Shown: positions 8,651 through 17,010 of the stretch, piece after piece
How the letters are laid out: each line of letters starts with the position of its first letter
Position numbering within the stretch: position 1 is the stretch's first letter
Assembly (NCBI GenBank): GCA_022836915.1
Contig: CP094668.1
Span: 5,766,001 to 5,830,000, forward strand
Direction: 5' to 3'
DNA: 64,000 bases
Origin: Paenibacillus sp. OVF10
GTDB lineage: Bacteria; Bacillota; Bacilli; Paenibacillales; Paenibacillaceae
Made by a program: the position numbers and the translations under genes
Notes under the pieces: model-generated
Databases searched by the model: none
What the model was told of the DNA's origin: nothing
Seen by the model: the letters and a program-made list of their open reading frames with translations, nothing else

Positions 8651-9533
8651 CTAATTCTTTTTTAAGTTTATTCCGTCAATTACGATCTTTGTGCCATTAG
8701 ACCAAATTTCAATATACGGAACAATACTTTTTGTAATCAAAGTTGTTATGTTTATTTTCAATGTTTGTTTTGCCCATTGCTGCCATACGTCAAATGGGGG
8801 CAAGAAAAAGTAGCCTGTTTCTTGATCTCCTATAGCCACATATTCATTATTTTCAACGCTTAACCCTATCATTGTACATATTAAGGCTGCCTGTTCCTCG
8901 TGATGTGTATTTACACTAAGCGCGTTCCATAATTGATGCTGCTTTATAGACGCGCTAAAATGATTCTGATAAGATACAAAAATTCCATTTCTCGAAGCGT
9001 ACTTATACATAACATCAAATTTTTTCTCTTATATTTTTTGTTACCACTAATAATTGAATTAAAGTTCTGATGCTCTTGTTTATCTATAAGAACGCCTAAA
9101 ACCGCATTCGGAGATGTTTCAATTATATTCTTGGGTGAAATAACTTTAGGAAATTTAATATTTTATGGGTATCTTTTGTTTCATTGATAAATTGAAGGGC
9201 GGTATCGCATCCTCCTCTTCGTAAAGCATTGCCACTCCTGTTCGTATAAGATTGACCTGCTCTAAAATATTTTAAAAACAACTCTCTATTGAACAACATC
9301 TCACAGGTTCTCCGGATTTTTGTATCTAAAATCATTCTGTCTATTCCTGGTAAAATCACTCCATCGATGACTAAAAGAGAAAATTCATCTTTTGCCACAA
9401 GCTCGCTATATCGGCTGATTTTATCAGCATATGTGCTACCTGAAGCCATAACTTTTTTGTTGGCTATTTGGCTTATTCCAGTTGTATCTCTCTCAAAAGT
9501 AAGTCCGCAATCTACACCTACAATTATACTCAT
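8651..9533 (-). CDS. RNase H-fold nuclease-like protein, DUF429-like (frameshifted)
   Basis: The product begins MSIIVGVDCGLTFERDT, the first acidic strand of an RNase H-like fold, followed by SLLVIDGVILPGID (second strand with Asp) and RRTCEMLF...RAGQSY..RSGNALRRGG, a layout seen in DUF429-type predicted nucleases. The frame slips near 9145 and again near 9020 (A/T-rich runs). The linking frame reads VISPKNIIETSPNAVLGVLIDKQ, which is good coding sequence. Joined it is about 294 residues. Its ATG overlaps the upstream membrane-protein stop by ATGA (9530-9533), so the two form a coupled pair. Nuclease activity is inferred from the fold pattern only. Confidence 0.6.
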
Positions 9534-9986
9534 TTACTCTCTCTCCCATCCATTATTCTTAAAAACGTTTCATCTTTATTCCATTTTATACGTTCAAGTG
9601 AGTTTATGAATGCCACATAAATTAGAGAAGCTCCTAATGTCAGGAAAGGTAAATATATAGATGAAAAGTTTTCGAATTGAGAGATCCATATGTAAGTTGA
9701 AAATAAATCATAAAAAATAAGAAAAAAATGACTAAAACTAAAGAAGTATATTTAAAAAATTCCAAAACCCATAACTTCACATACTTACCAACATTCATGT
9801 ATAAATAGATTTTAATTAAATTCCTTGTAGCATCAAAAATGAAAAAGAAAAATCCTGCGCAAGAAACTTTAACTATCCATTCATTATTCATTTTCGGAAA
9901 ATGAGGTATAAATGCTGTAAAAGGTAGTACAAAAAAATCACACCGAAAATATACAATACAAAGTTATAATGACTTGCTCTCTTCAT
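9530..9986 (-). CDS. Membrane protein coupled to the RNase H-like gene (frameshifted)
   Basis: The ATG at 9986 follows GGGAGGGTTAATATA and reads MKRASHYNFVLYIFGVIF. After a slip in a T7 run near 9935 comes a domain with three further hydrophobic segments. A second slip near 9670 gives the C-terminus SSIYLPFLTLGASLIYVAF and a soluble tail ending DGRESK. Joined it is about 152 residues with about four membrane helices. Its stop overlaps the RNase H-like start (ATGA), so stoichiometric expression is likely. Two-gene modules that pair a membrane protein with a predicted nuclease are common among antiphage systems, but this pair is not one I recognise. Confidence 0.55.
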
Positions 9987-10086
9987 TATATTAACCCTCC
10001 CTCTCATTTGGATAATTTTATTTTATTATACAGCACTAGGATTGTCTCTTCTTCTTATCAATTGATATGTAAAAGGAGCACTCACT

Positions 10087-10377
10087 TTGATCAAAAGCGC
10101 TATGACCTTGAACGTAGGGGATAAAATCACAGAAACTTTATCTAATGATGGGGAAATAAAAAATTTCTACTCTTTTGGCGGATATATTAATGAACATACT
10201 ATCTCAATTGTATTAACATGTACTCTTGTAAATTACGGGAATATCTTTTCGGAAAGTTACTATTTCTCCATAGAGCCTAATATAAAATACAAACTTCCAA
10301 AAGCACATATTTCATTTGATGTAATGTTCCATAATCATAAATCAAATGTAGTTACAATGGGTCTCTGGGAAAAATAA
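10087..10377 (+). CDS. Small beta-rich protein, unknown
   Basis: The TTG start at 10087 is chosen because AAAGGAG lies about 10 bases upstream. The 96-residue product has no signal or membrane segment. It alternates polar and hydrophobic residues (KNFYSFGGYINEHTISIVLTC), as in a beta-sandwich. It stands alone between the island modules, divergent from the membrane/RNase H-like pair. Function unknown. Confidence 0.5.
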   Translation: MIKSAMTLNVGDKITETLSNDGEIKNFYSFGGYINEHTISIVLTCTLVNYGNIFSESYYFSIEPNIKYKLPKAHISFDVMFHNHKSNVVTMGLWEK

Positions 10378-10580
10378 AGACGGGAACTGTTGTTAAACCA
10401 GCGAGGCATCAAAGATTTATCTAATGATAATCGATCTTATCTTTCAAACCTTATCAAACGACACCGACAGCGATTACGTTGAGGGTAAACTAGACGTCCA
10501 ATTTTATTACTCGCCTTTTCCTCTCTTCTCAAAATTTAAGTTAACTGCGCTTGATTATTAATAATTCGAACCCTAATTGT

Positions 10581-10609
10581 TGTTATCATCATTCCAAATG
10601 ATGATAACA
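10581..10609. repeat. Perfect palindrome in noncoding DNA
   Basis: TGTTATCATCATT and AATGATGATAACA (13-bp arms) flank a 3-base loop. It contains the TTATCAT core of the island-end motif in both orientations. It lies in the 10378-11055 stretch, where I can support no intact gene. Confidence 0.6.
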
Positions 10610-10753
10610 TATTGTCCATATTTTGGTGACCATAGAAACGAATATACCAAAAAACCTCACTTATTTAAAATTTAGATGAAAATCAATCTGATTCGAATTC
10701 CTGGATAATCAAGAATCTGCTTAAAGAACCTCGTTTACCCACTTATCTTTCAT

Positions 10754-10939
10754 TTAGAGCAATACGTTGCGTTTGGTTCCGAAATTTGAATCAGTCTTAA
10801 CGAGTTTTACTTGCCTCAAGCTACGATTGGAATGTAGTATAATTTCCGCATGGAGCAAAACGAAAGTTTGCCCCTTTTCTTTACCATAATATTTTTATTT
10901 AGCACAATCTAGGATTTTAACTTCTTTTGTTGCTTCCAT
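10754..10939 (-). pseudogene. Possible small gene with in-frame stop
   Basis: A good ribosome site (GAGGTGATAGGT) precedes the ATG at 10939. It gives a 14-residue peptide MEATKEVKILDCAK, then TAA, after which the same frame stays open for 47 codons (KYYGKEKGQTFVLLHAEI...) to the stop at 10754. It is either a very short peptide or a decayed gene of about 60 codons. Confidence 0.3.
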
Positions 10940-11055
10940 ACCTATCACCTCGATTCCATTTCGATTATATCAAGAAATCGATTGTTTTATGGAAAACAGT
11001 TCCTTTTTTTATGATTTTGAAATCACCAATTTAATTAATTAACCGGTTAAAGCCT

Positions 11056-11096
11056 AAAAGAAGTAGCCGATTAAAATAATCGGCTACTTCTTTTTT
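11056..11096 (-). terminator. Terminator after the HEPN gene
   Basis: AAAAGAAGTAGCCGATTA pairs with TAATCGGCTACTTCTTTT. The A/T runs flank the stem. It starts 18 bp beyond the stop of the gene at 11114. Confidence 0.9.
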
Positions 11097-11113
11097 AGCA
11101 TATCAATACATTA

Positions 11114-12238
11114 TTATTCTACTGATACCAATTCAAGTTTCACTTCACGTCCAGCAACATCCATCTCGTATGAACCATACTTTTTACAACCGATAACTGG
11201 TTTCAAGTTCTGTTCCACCTCAAACCCATTCCCATTGTTTAGAGGAGTTATTTTAACCCGTGAAATGAAGTAAGGATACTTAGCTGGTGATATAGCCAGT
11301 TTGTTTACATCCTCCTCTATTAATAGATGCCGACTAGCATAATGTTCCCCCACCTTTACAGGTGCTACATTATTTAAATGTTTCACAACCGCATTATCTA
11401 CTGGCAGATCAACAATAAGACATATCCCTTTGTAAAGTAGTACTGCAATTTTGGGAGAGTAATGCAACGTTTCAGCTAAAAGAGTATCCATCTTTTTGTA
11501 ACCATGTGAAATCCCGTTACGAATATTGGTGAGTTTTTTCCATTCTGTTCTGGTTATCCCCGTCTCTTCAACCAAATGTTCAAGACCCTGCTTCGTGGTT
11601 CTTTCCAAATAAAATGTATTCCCTGTTTTTACACATGTTTGTTCAACAATCTCTTTACCACTGTTTTCGCAATTAAAGTGTTTAGCTAAAAGCGGGTTTA
11701 AAGTTTCAAGACCCTGCCATAGATTAAGAAATTGATCTAGCGAATCTTTTTCATTAATACCTTTTCTTAGCCATCCAATTGAACGTGCTAATCGAGCTTT
11801 CTTGTCACTGTTTATACCTACAACATTCTCCAGAGTATTAGCAAATATTTGAATATCAACAGTTTGTGGTCGTGTTATCGGGAGATCATAAAAATATTGC
11901 ACAAATTCCCGCTCTATTGTTCCCTCTGTTATATCATAAGACAGAATGATTTTAGAAGGATATGCCTCTACCCCCGAGGTGAGGCACAACATAGTAATGA
12001 ATAGCTCAGATATCTGATGTGCTCCTGCAATAGCATGATCTATATCAACTTCCTCGATATCAACCTCTATTAACCAGCCAAACTTCTCCCCAGTGATTTT
12101 TATATCTTCCTCAGTGCGAATTCTGCGAAGTTTTAAGTGGCTATGTTCTGTAGGAAATGAGTAATCTTCAACTATTTTCCCATTGTGATCAATGTTAATA
12201 CTTGACATAGTGGTCAGCACAACTCTATATTTATTCAT
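11114..12238 (-). CDS. HEPN-domain protein
   Basis: The central part contains DQFLNLWQGLETLNPLL and, about 60 residues later, a region ending KLTNIRNGISHGY, which is the HEPN R-x4-H ribonuclease motif (RNGISH) and layout seen in ApeA-like and related proteins. The N-terminal 130 residues resemble the beta-rich domain that precedes HEPN in such proteins, and the C-terminal 80 residues are beta-rich as well. The start at 12238 follows GAAAGGGATGAT; the frame extends 12 codons upstream without a better site. At 374 residues it stands alone, with terminators on both sides. HEPN proteins often cleave RNA in abortive infection, so a defence role is plausible but not shown. Confidence 0.7.
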   Translation of the reverse strand: MNKYRVVLTTMSSINIDHNGKIVEDYSFPTEHSHLKLRRIRTEEDIKITGEKFGWLIEVDIEEVDIDHAIAGAHQISELFITMLCLTSGVEAYPSKIILSYDITEGTIEREFVQYFYDLPITRPQTVDIQIFANTLENVVGINSDKKARLARSIGWLRKGINEKDSLDQFLNLWQGLETLNPLLAKHFNCENSGKEIVEQTCVKTGNTFYLERTTKQGLEHLVEETGITRTEWKKLTNIRNGISHGYKKMDTLLAETLHYSPKIAVLLYKGICLIVDLPVDNAVVKHLNNVAPVKVGEHYASRHLLIEEDVNKLAISPAKYPYFISRVKITPLNNGNGFEVEQNLKPVIGCKKYGSYEMDVAGREVKLELVSVE

Positions 12239-12322
12239 CGTATCATCCCTTTCAGCCTCATATTGGTAGAGCAATCTTAACTTAATTTGTCCATCTATGA
12301 ACAGGGCACAAGTATAACGATG

Positions 12323-12366
12323 AAAAAAGCAGTCCTGATTTTCTCATAAATGTCCAGGACTGCTCC
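12323..12366 (-). terminator. Terminator after the metallopeptidase gene
   Basis: AGCAGTCCTG pairs with CAGGACTGCT across a 16-base loop, with an A6 run on the left that is a T run on the minus strand. It lies 19 bp past the stop of the gene at 12385. Confidence 0.85.
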
Positions 12367-12384
12367 AATCTTTAGTTTTTCATG

Positions 12385-13048
12385 TTACTCTATTTCCCTT
12401 ACACGCTCAGATCTTTCATCTATTTCATCCAATGTTATTTGTAGAACCTCAATAGTATCAGGGTCACTCGTATCAGATAATTTTTTCCGATACCTTTCTG
12501 CGAACAGTTTAAATGTAAGTAGTGCAGCTTCTTTTCCAACTATCCTTGTTGCATATTGATCCGCTTCAAATTCGTCATCCAACTTTTTCCCAAGAAGACG
12601 TTCATTTTCGTATATCGCTTTCAGTTCTTCTGACGAATAACCAAGCCCGTCTGCCGATGTACTACTGTGCTTATAAAAATCATGCCCGATCTCATGGAGT
12701 AGCATAAATTCCTGAGATTCATCAGGATATGTGAAGAATGATTTTCCTACTACAATTATCGGAGACTTTCCATTATTAAATGTTAATAACATGGCTTCAT
12801 TTTCATTCTCATCACATATAATCACATCGTATCCACAATATTGGGAAATTTTCAAAAACCAAATACAGACCTTTTTTCCAATCGGTATGGAGGTAATATC
12901 ACACTCTTTGTCCCCTAATTTTAAAATTTGATACTTCAAAAAAGTGGCAGTCTGCGACCATATCATCAGTCCGAGGTACACCGCCAAATCTCGTTTTCAA
13001 AATAAACAAACCACATTCTACGATCCTTCGTTCCAGCAGAGACTTCAT
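12385..13048 (-). CDS. HEXXH zinc metallopeptidase, M48/ImmA-IrrE-like (frameshifted)
   Basis: The active site reads FMLLHEIGHDFYKH, followed about 45 residues later by DDEFEADQYATRIVG, the downstream glutamate helix of gluzincin peptidases. There are no membrane helices, unlike HtpX, so it is closer to the soluble ImmA/IrrE or M48-like type. The proposed ATG is at 13048, one base after the stop of the upstream DUF4238 gene. The frame slips in a T6 run near 12942; rejoined it is about 220 residues. The tight junction implies one mRNA and coupled translation with DUF4238. ImmA-type peptidases cleave repressors or partner proteins, so DUF4238 may be its target or sensor (inference). Confidence 0.7.
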
Positions 13049-13049
13049 C

Positions 13050-14031
13050 TCAATACTTTCGTCCAAAAGCATGTACATCTACACGTTGTCGATTATTATC
13101 ATTGCAGATATCTGGATACTCTCTACAAAAATCAAACGCCATATCAAATTTGTTTTCAGCGCAAAATACCTGACGATAAGCTTGCGATATTTGAAGACTG
13201 TTTTGATATTTTATCGTTTCAACATCGTCTAAAGGAATAAAGCAATTCTCCTTTGATTCAAAATCTTTAAAATAACTTCTCTCTACCAAAGATAATGTAA
13301 ATTTACTATTCAGCGGATAATGAATCTCAATTCCTTCTGAAGCATATCCCCGTAGCTAATGAATTCATTCTCTATGTTAGCTCGCTTTACAACCGGAGTA
13401 TCAGAAGTATAGAACGGCAAATCAGTTTTATTCACCAAAACCAACCAAATATGTTTCTCCAATATCTGAGCCATACTATCTATGAACTCTGGATTCAATA
13501 GTTGCGTTGCATGCAGTACTGATGAAAACTCATCTTTGAATTTTAGCTCATAGCTATTATGATCGAAATCAGGATCTTCTTCCTTTATAAATTCATCCAA
13601 CAGAGACTTATTAAATTTTTCATATAATTCTATAATGCCAGCTCGATATTCTTTCGTTCGAAGAATTTGGAGAGCAATTAGTTCTGCCATCTCCAATTTT
13701 TCTTCCCCGCTAAAAACGGGCATACTGTATACTTTTTCGGGATGTGACATATAGTACGATGAGATTATTTTTCTTATCTTCTTTGGGTACTCCCTTCGAT
13801 TTCAGAGAAAAGTTTCTCTATAAATTGATCCGGAATTTCCACTTCTTCATCTGGTGAAATCCCTTCGGGGAAATCGTAGAAATACCTTCCACTTGCGACG
13901 TTACGAATATGAGTAGGGAAGGCTTTATTCTGCAACTTGTCAAATACATACGTCTGCTCACTTTTATTAGCAAAAAAACGAAGATAGCTTTGGGACACGG
14001 TATGCTGATTGATTACTTTGTTAGACACCAT
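13050..14031 (-). CDS. DUF4238 protein (two frameshifts)
   Basis: The N-terminus NQHTVSQSYLRFFA and the middle LPFYTSDTPVVK are hallmarks of DUF4238. The frame slips near 13785 (rejoined as EYPKKIRKIISSYYMSHPEK) and near 13320 (EIHYPLNSKFTLSLVERSYF). Joined it is about 327 residues, the usual length of the family. No biochemical activity is established to my knowledge; the family is frequent in accessory regions. It is followed directly by the metallopeptidase gene. The start at 14031 is the first in-frame ATG, close to the family's usual N-terminus. Confidence 0.75.
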
Positions 14032-14203
14032 TTACTTTCCTCCACATTCTTTGTTACACAAAACGTAAGCTGTTGTCCCCCTAAAGTCAATAGCGCTGTA
14101 AGATTTATCAACATTTTCCTTACCGACGACTTGTTAAATCTACATAAGGTTCATTTATCAGATATTTCTGCTTATCAACAAATAAGAGAATTCAGATCGC
14201 TGT

Positions 14204-14530
14204 TTATCATTAAATAAAGAAAAAGCTTGATGTATCAAGCTTTTTTCGAGTGTTCATTATCATTTACTATGGATATTTTATCATTAAATGTGAGAATTTC
14301 AGTGACTCTTTGACCATTATCATTTCCATGGTAATGATAAGAAGCAAAAACGCCAAAATTCGGCGTTTATCAAAATGAATGGTGATAATGGTTTTTCAAA
14401 AACAGGAACATTAGTTCTTAAATATACGTTTTATCATTTCATGTGGGAATCGCCCTTGATTTATAAGGCTTTGCGCTGTTTTTTTTATCATTTCCTATGG
14501 AGCTATTATCATTTCGTGTGGTGACCTACA
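14204..14530. repeat. Right terminal repeats of the island (block C)
   Basis: Copies of TTATCATT(T/A)..TRTGG start at 14204, 14257, 14278, 14317, 14431, 14485 and 14506, and an inverted copy lies at 14326-14340. The pairs 14257/14278 and 14485/14506 are 21 bp apart, two helical turns. A hairpin (AAAAAGCTTGATgtATCAAGCTTTTT) sits at 14217-14244. The block ends GGTGACCTACA at 14530 and comEC sequence begins at once. This matches the array of transposase-binding sites at TnsB/TniA-type ends. The rest of 14032-14203 holds no gene. Confidence 0.8.
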
Positions 14531-15528
14531 CATGGACATCATTCCTGCCCGAATCACTGAAGGTGAACCACCGGATAACAGTACATAAGCTGGCACCAGG
14601 ATCAGAACAATCGTGAGTGCCGTCTCTCTGGTAAGCCTTAGCCAAGATAGAATGAGAAGCAACGAAGCAACATATACAGCGACATGGGTTCCGGAGATTG
14701 CCAGGATATGCGTTAGACCGAGTTGTGAAAACTGACCATAGGTGCCTGGATCGATATCATTAGCCATCCCGATAATCAGTCCTTTCATATATCCTGCATG
14801 AGGCTCAGGAAATAACTGCTCGACCGCTGAACCCAACGTATGCCTTGTCCAATCCGTCCAACGTAGTACGTTGAATTGTCCAAGCCCCCAGGAGGCGTAG
14901 CTGTGACCGAGCTGGCCCCCTTCACTTTGAACAACCAGTGGATATGCAGGGTTCGCAAATAACTGCGATAATCAAACCCGCCAAAGTTCCTGGCTTCGCC
15001 AGGAAGGGCAAAAGAACCATTAAGCGTAATTACATCTCCCCTCTTCCAACCCGCTGCTACCTGTTGTTCTTCTTCCTCCAACAGTCTGACTTGTACCATT
15101 AATTGTTCATCTATGTTGAATGCAGATGATGCTACAAGATCTGTGTCTGCTGAATCCGATATTGGTAATATTGAAGACATCTGAATCTTAAAGTCAGCCC
15201 GATCTCCATCAATGCGTACATCTGACACCAGCTCACCCTGAATTTCAGCTGACCATCCGTCCAACTCATGAGTAGCGATATGCATGGTCTCCGGCAGACT
15301 GCTATGATTGCGTGCGTCATTCCACTCCCAATGTACAGCGCCTCCAATAAAGGCAGCGAGTAAAAATAAAACAGACCATCCACGCACATCTATAAAACGA
15401 AGTAAAAGTGGCAGACATGCCAGAGCTCCAATTAACCCCAAGATTAACGTCCAGCCTGTTAACGCACATGCTATCCCGCTCCCGCACAACCAACAAATCG
15501 TAAAACTTAATAATGGTCTGCCTTTCAT
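14531..15528 (-). CDS. comEC: ComEC DNA-uptake channel, 5' part only, interrupted by the island (frameshifted)
   Basis: ComEC forms the membrane pore for single-stranded DNA during transformation. The start at 15528 follows AAGGAGGG. Residues 1-60 are membrane segments, then comes the OB-like DUF4131 domain. After a slip near 14850 the competence domain begins (MANDIDPG, LTHILAISGTHVA). It runs into the conserved GGSPSVIRAGMMSM and there meets island sequence, which reads 11 more codons (CRSPHEM...) to a stop at 14495. The rest of the channel and the metallo-beta-lactamase-like domain (family length about 750-800 residues) are missing. DNA uptake is expected to be lost unless the element excises precisely. 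Confidence 0.9.
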
Positions 15529-15562
15529 TTCTACCCTCCTTCATTTCACCCGTTGAACGCAG

Positions 15563-15600
15563 AAAAACCCCGGAAAGCCAATTCAGGCTTGCCGGAGGTT
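15563..15600 (-). terminator. Terminator or attenuator between comEB and comEC
   Basis: AACCTCCGGCAAGCC and GGCTTTCCGGGGTTTTT (minus strand) form a GC-rich stem with a T run, 28 bp after comEB and 35 bp before comEC. It would lower comEC expression relative to comEA-comEB. Confidence 0.7.
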
Positions 15601-15628
15601 CTCCCTCGCGTATTCGATCATATTTACA

Positions 15629-16150
15629 TTAATTGCTCACAGTCATCATCGTTTCCCGCGGGGGCTGGTAATTCTCCAGCCTGCGGAACGTTATGCCCTT
15701 CTGTTCCATCATATTTGTAACCTTACCGGTATCTTTAGGATAAGAACGATGAAAGACGATTTCTGTAATCCCGCTATTCGCCAGCATATTGGCACATGTC
15801 CAGCACGGTTCGTCGGTCACATACACGGACGAGCCTTCGCGGTCGATTCGATCTGTGAATAAAAGCAAGTTTTGCTCCGCATGGATTGTGCGAATGCATC
15901 GTTGCTTTTTCACCATTTCTTCTTGCCCATCGGTCACGACCAACTCATACTCTTCCGATATCATACAACCTGCTTCAGAACAATCCGGGACGCCGGTGGG
16001 TGCACCATTATAGGCTGTTCCCAGCAGTTTCTTTCCCTGAACAAGAACTGCACCCACATGACGACGCGAACAGCGGGAACGGGTGGAAACCATATACGCG
16101 ATGTCCATAAAATACGTATCCCAGTCCTTGCGTACCTCTACTGTACTCAT
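15629..16150 (-). CDS. comEB: ComEB, dCMP deaminase family
   Basis: A cytidine/deoxycytidylate deaminase of 173 residues. The zinc site is visible as HAEQN and PCWTCANML, with the early motif STRSRCSRRHVGAVLV. The family deaminates dCMP to dUMP; in the comE operon it is not essential for transformation. It lies between comEA and comEC in the usual order. The ATG at 16150 follows GGGAGGAAAGC. Confidence 0.93.
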   Translation of the reverse strand: MSTVEVRKDWDTYFMDIAYMVSTRSRCSRRHVGAVLVQGKKLLGTAYNGAPTGVPDCSEAGCMISEEYELVVTDGQEEMVKKQRCIRTIHAEQNLLLFTDRIDREGSSVYVTDEPCWTCANMLANSGITEIVFHRSYPKDTGKVTNMMEQKGITFRRLENYQPPRETMMTVSN

Positions 16151-16189
16151 GCTGCTTTCCTCCCGCTCAACACATTTTTTATTCTAATA

Positions 16190-16825
16190 TTACCGGATCT
16201 GCACATACGGTGCCATCTTCTCCAGCATCTTCATGCCGATCCCTTTGACCTTTGTCAGATCACTGACTTTTGCAAAAGGACCATGTGCATTCCGATAGTC
16301 CACAATAGCCTGAGCTTTCTTCTCCCCAATTCCGGGAAGCTCTATAAGCTTGGAGACAGGAGCGGTATTCACATCAATCTTGCCATTGTCGCCAGCTTCC
16401 TCACGAACTACAGGTGGATTACTGTTCGAGCCCGTCTCGGAGGTAACCGAAGGATTCGAATTCGTACCCTGCACAACCGGTTCAGTCAAAGTAGCAGTAG
16501 CCGATGGAATATCGTTCGTCTGACTTGTAGTTTGAACTACTGAATCACCTTCAACTGCAACGCTCGCAAGCTCTTTAGACTCTCCTGCCTTTGCCTCATT
16601 TCCAGTCTGCAGCCCACTTACATCCGTTCCCAAAGATGTTCCTGTATTGCCCTGAACCGAAGTAGCCGACTGTACAGCAGGGAGTTCCTGCTCTATCGTC
16701 GGCTTCTCGGTGCCGAGCTGCAAGGGTTCCCAGCCACTAGGTGGTTGTTCACTTTTGCCCGACCATAATATAAGTATACTTCCAACCACCGCAGCAGCAA
16801 TGGTCATCCCTTTATTCCATCTCAT
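16190..16825 (-). CDS. comEA: ComEA, DNA receptor for competence
   Basis: ComEA is the membrane-anchored receptor that binds double-stranded DNA outside the cell. The start at 16825 is preferred: GAGAGG lies upstream and the next residues MRWNKGMTIAAAVVGSILIL form the membrane anchor. An upstream ATG at 16927 would run into the divergent comER promoter. The middle is a long Ser/Thr/Gly linker. The C-terminus has the helix-hairpin-helix pair (KIDVNTAPVSKLIELPGIGEKKAQAI and LTKVKGIGMKMLEKM). About 211 residues. Confidence 0.93.
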   Translation of the reverse strand: MRWNKGMTIAAAVVGSILILWSGKSEQPPSGWEPLQLGTEKPTIEQELPAVQSATSVQGNTGTSLGTDVSGLQTGNEAKAGESKELASVAVEGDSVVQTTSQTNDIPSATATLTEPVVQGTNSNPSVTSETGSNSNPPVVREEAGDNGKIDVNTAPVSKLIELPGIGEKKAQAIVDYRNAHGPFAKVSDLTKVKGIGMKMLEKMAPYVQIR

Positions 16826-17010
16826 TCTTCCACACCTCTCCCTGAATTCAAAATCATTCATTTCGAACACGGGCGGTGCTTCCGAACCGTTGAACTTTCC
16901 TGATGAAACAAGTTGTGCATTTTTCATGTCATGTGAAACAGGTCCTCACGCATAGAATAGAGGGAATGAACTGCGCCAGTACCGTAAAGCATGAAAGGAG
17001 GCCTGAAACA

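Larger units (their letters stand above)
1..14530. mobile_element. Right-hand part of a Tn7-like island inserted in comEC
   Basis: The region is AT-rich, holds no core genes and stops sharply at 14530 inside the comEC reading frame. Its edge carries repeated 16-bp motifs at 21-bp spacing and ends in TACA, so read inward it starts TGTAGG. TnsB/TniA-family transposons are known for 5'-TGT termini, several transposase-binding repeats of about 20 bp per end, and 5-bp target duplications. The left end, the transposition genes and the rest of comEC must lie left of position 1. Two internal blocks resembling the end (5538-5660, 8217-8313) suggest more than one insertion or an internal rearrangement. 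Assignment to the Tn7-like group is inference, because no transposase is visible. Confidence 0.6.

Noticed and set aside
14204..14530. CRISPR array
   Set aside because: The repeats are 16 bp, degenerate, closely phased at 21 bp and partly inverted, with no spacers of uniform length and no cas genes.
15872..16543. Plus-strand open frame of 223 codons opposite comEB/comEA
   Set aside because: Cys- and His-rich low-quality translation, antisense to two well supported genes.
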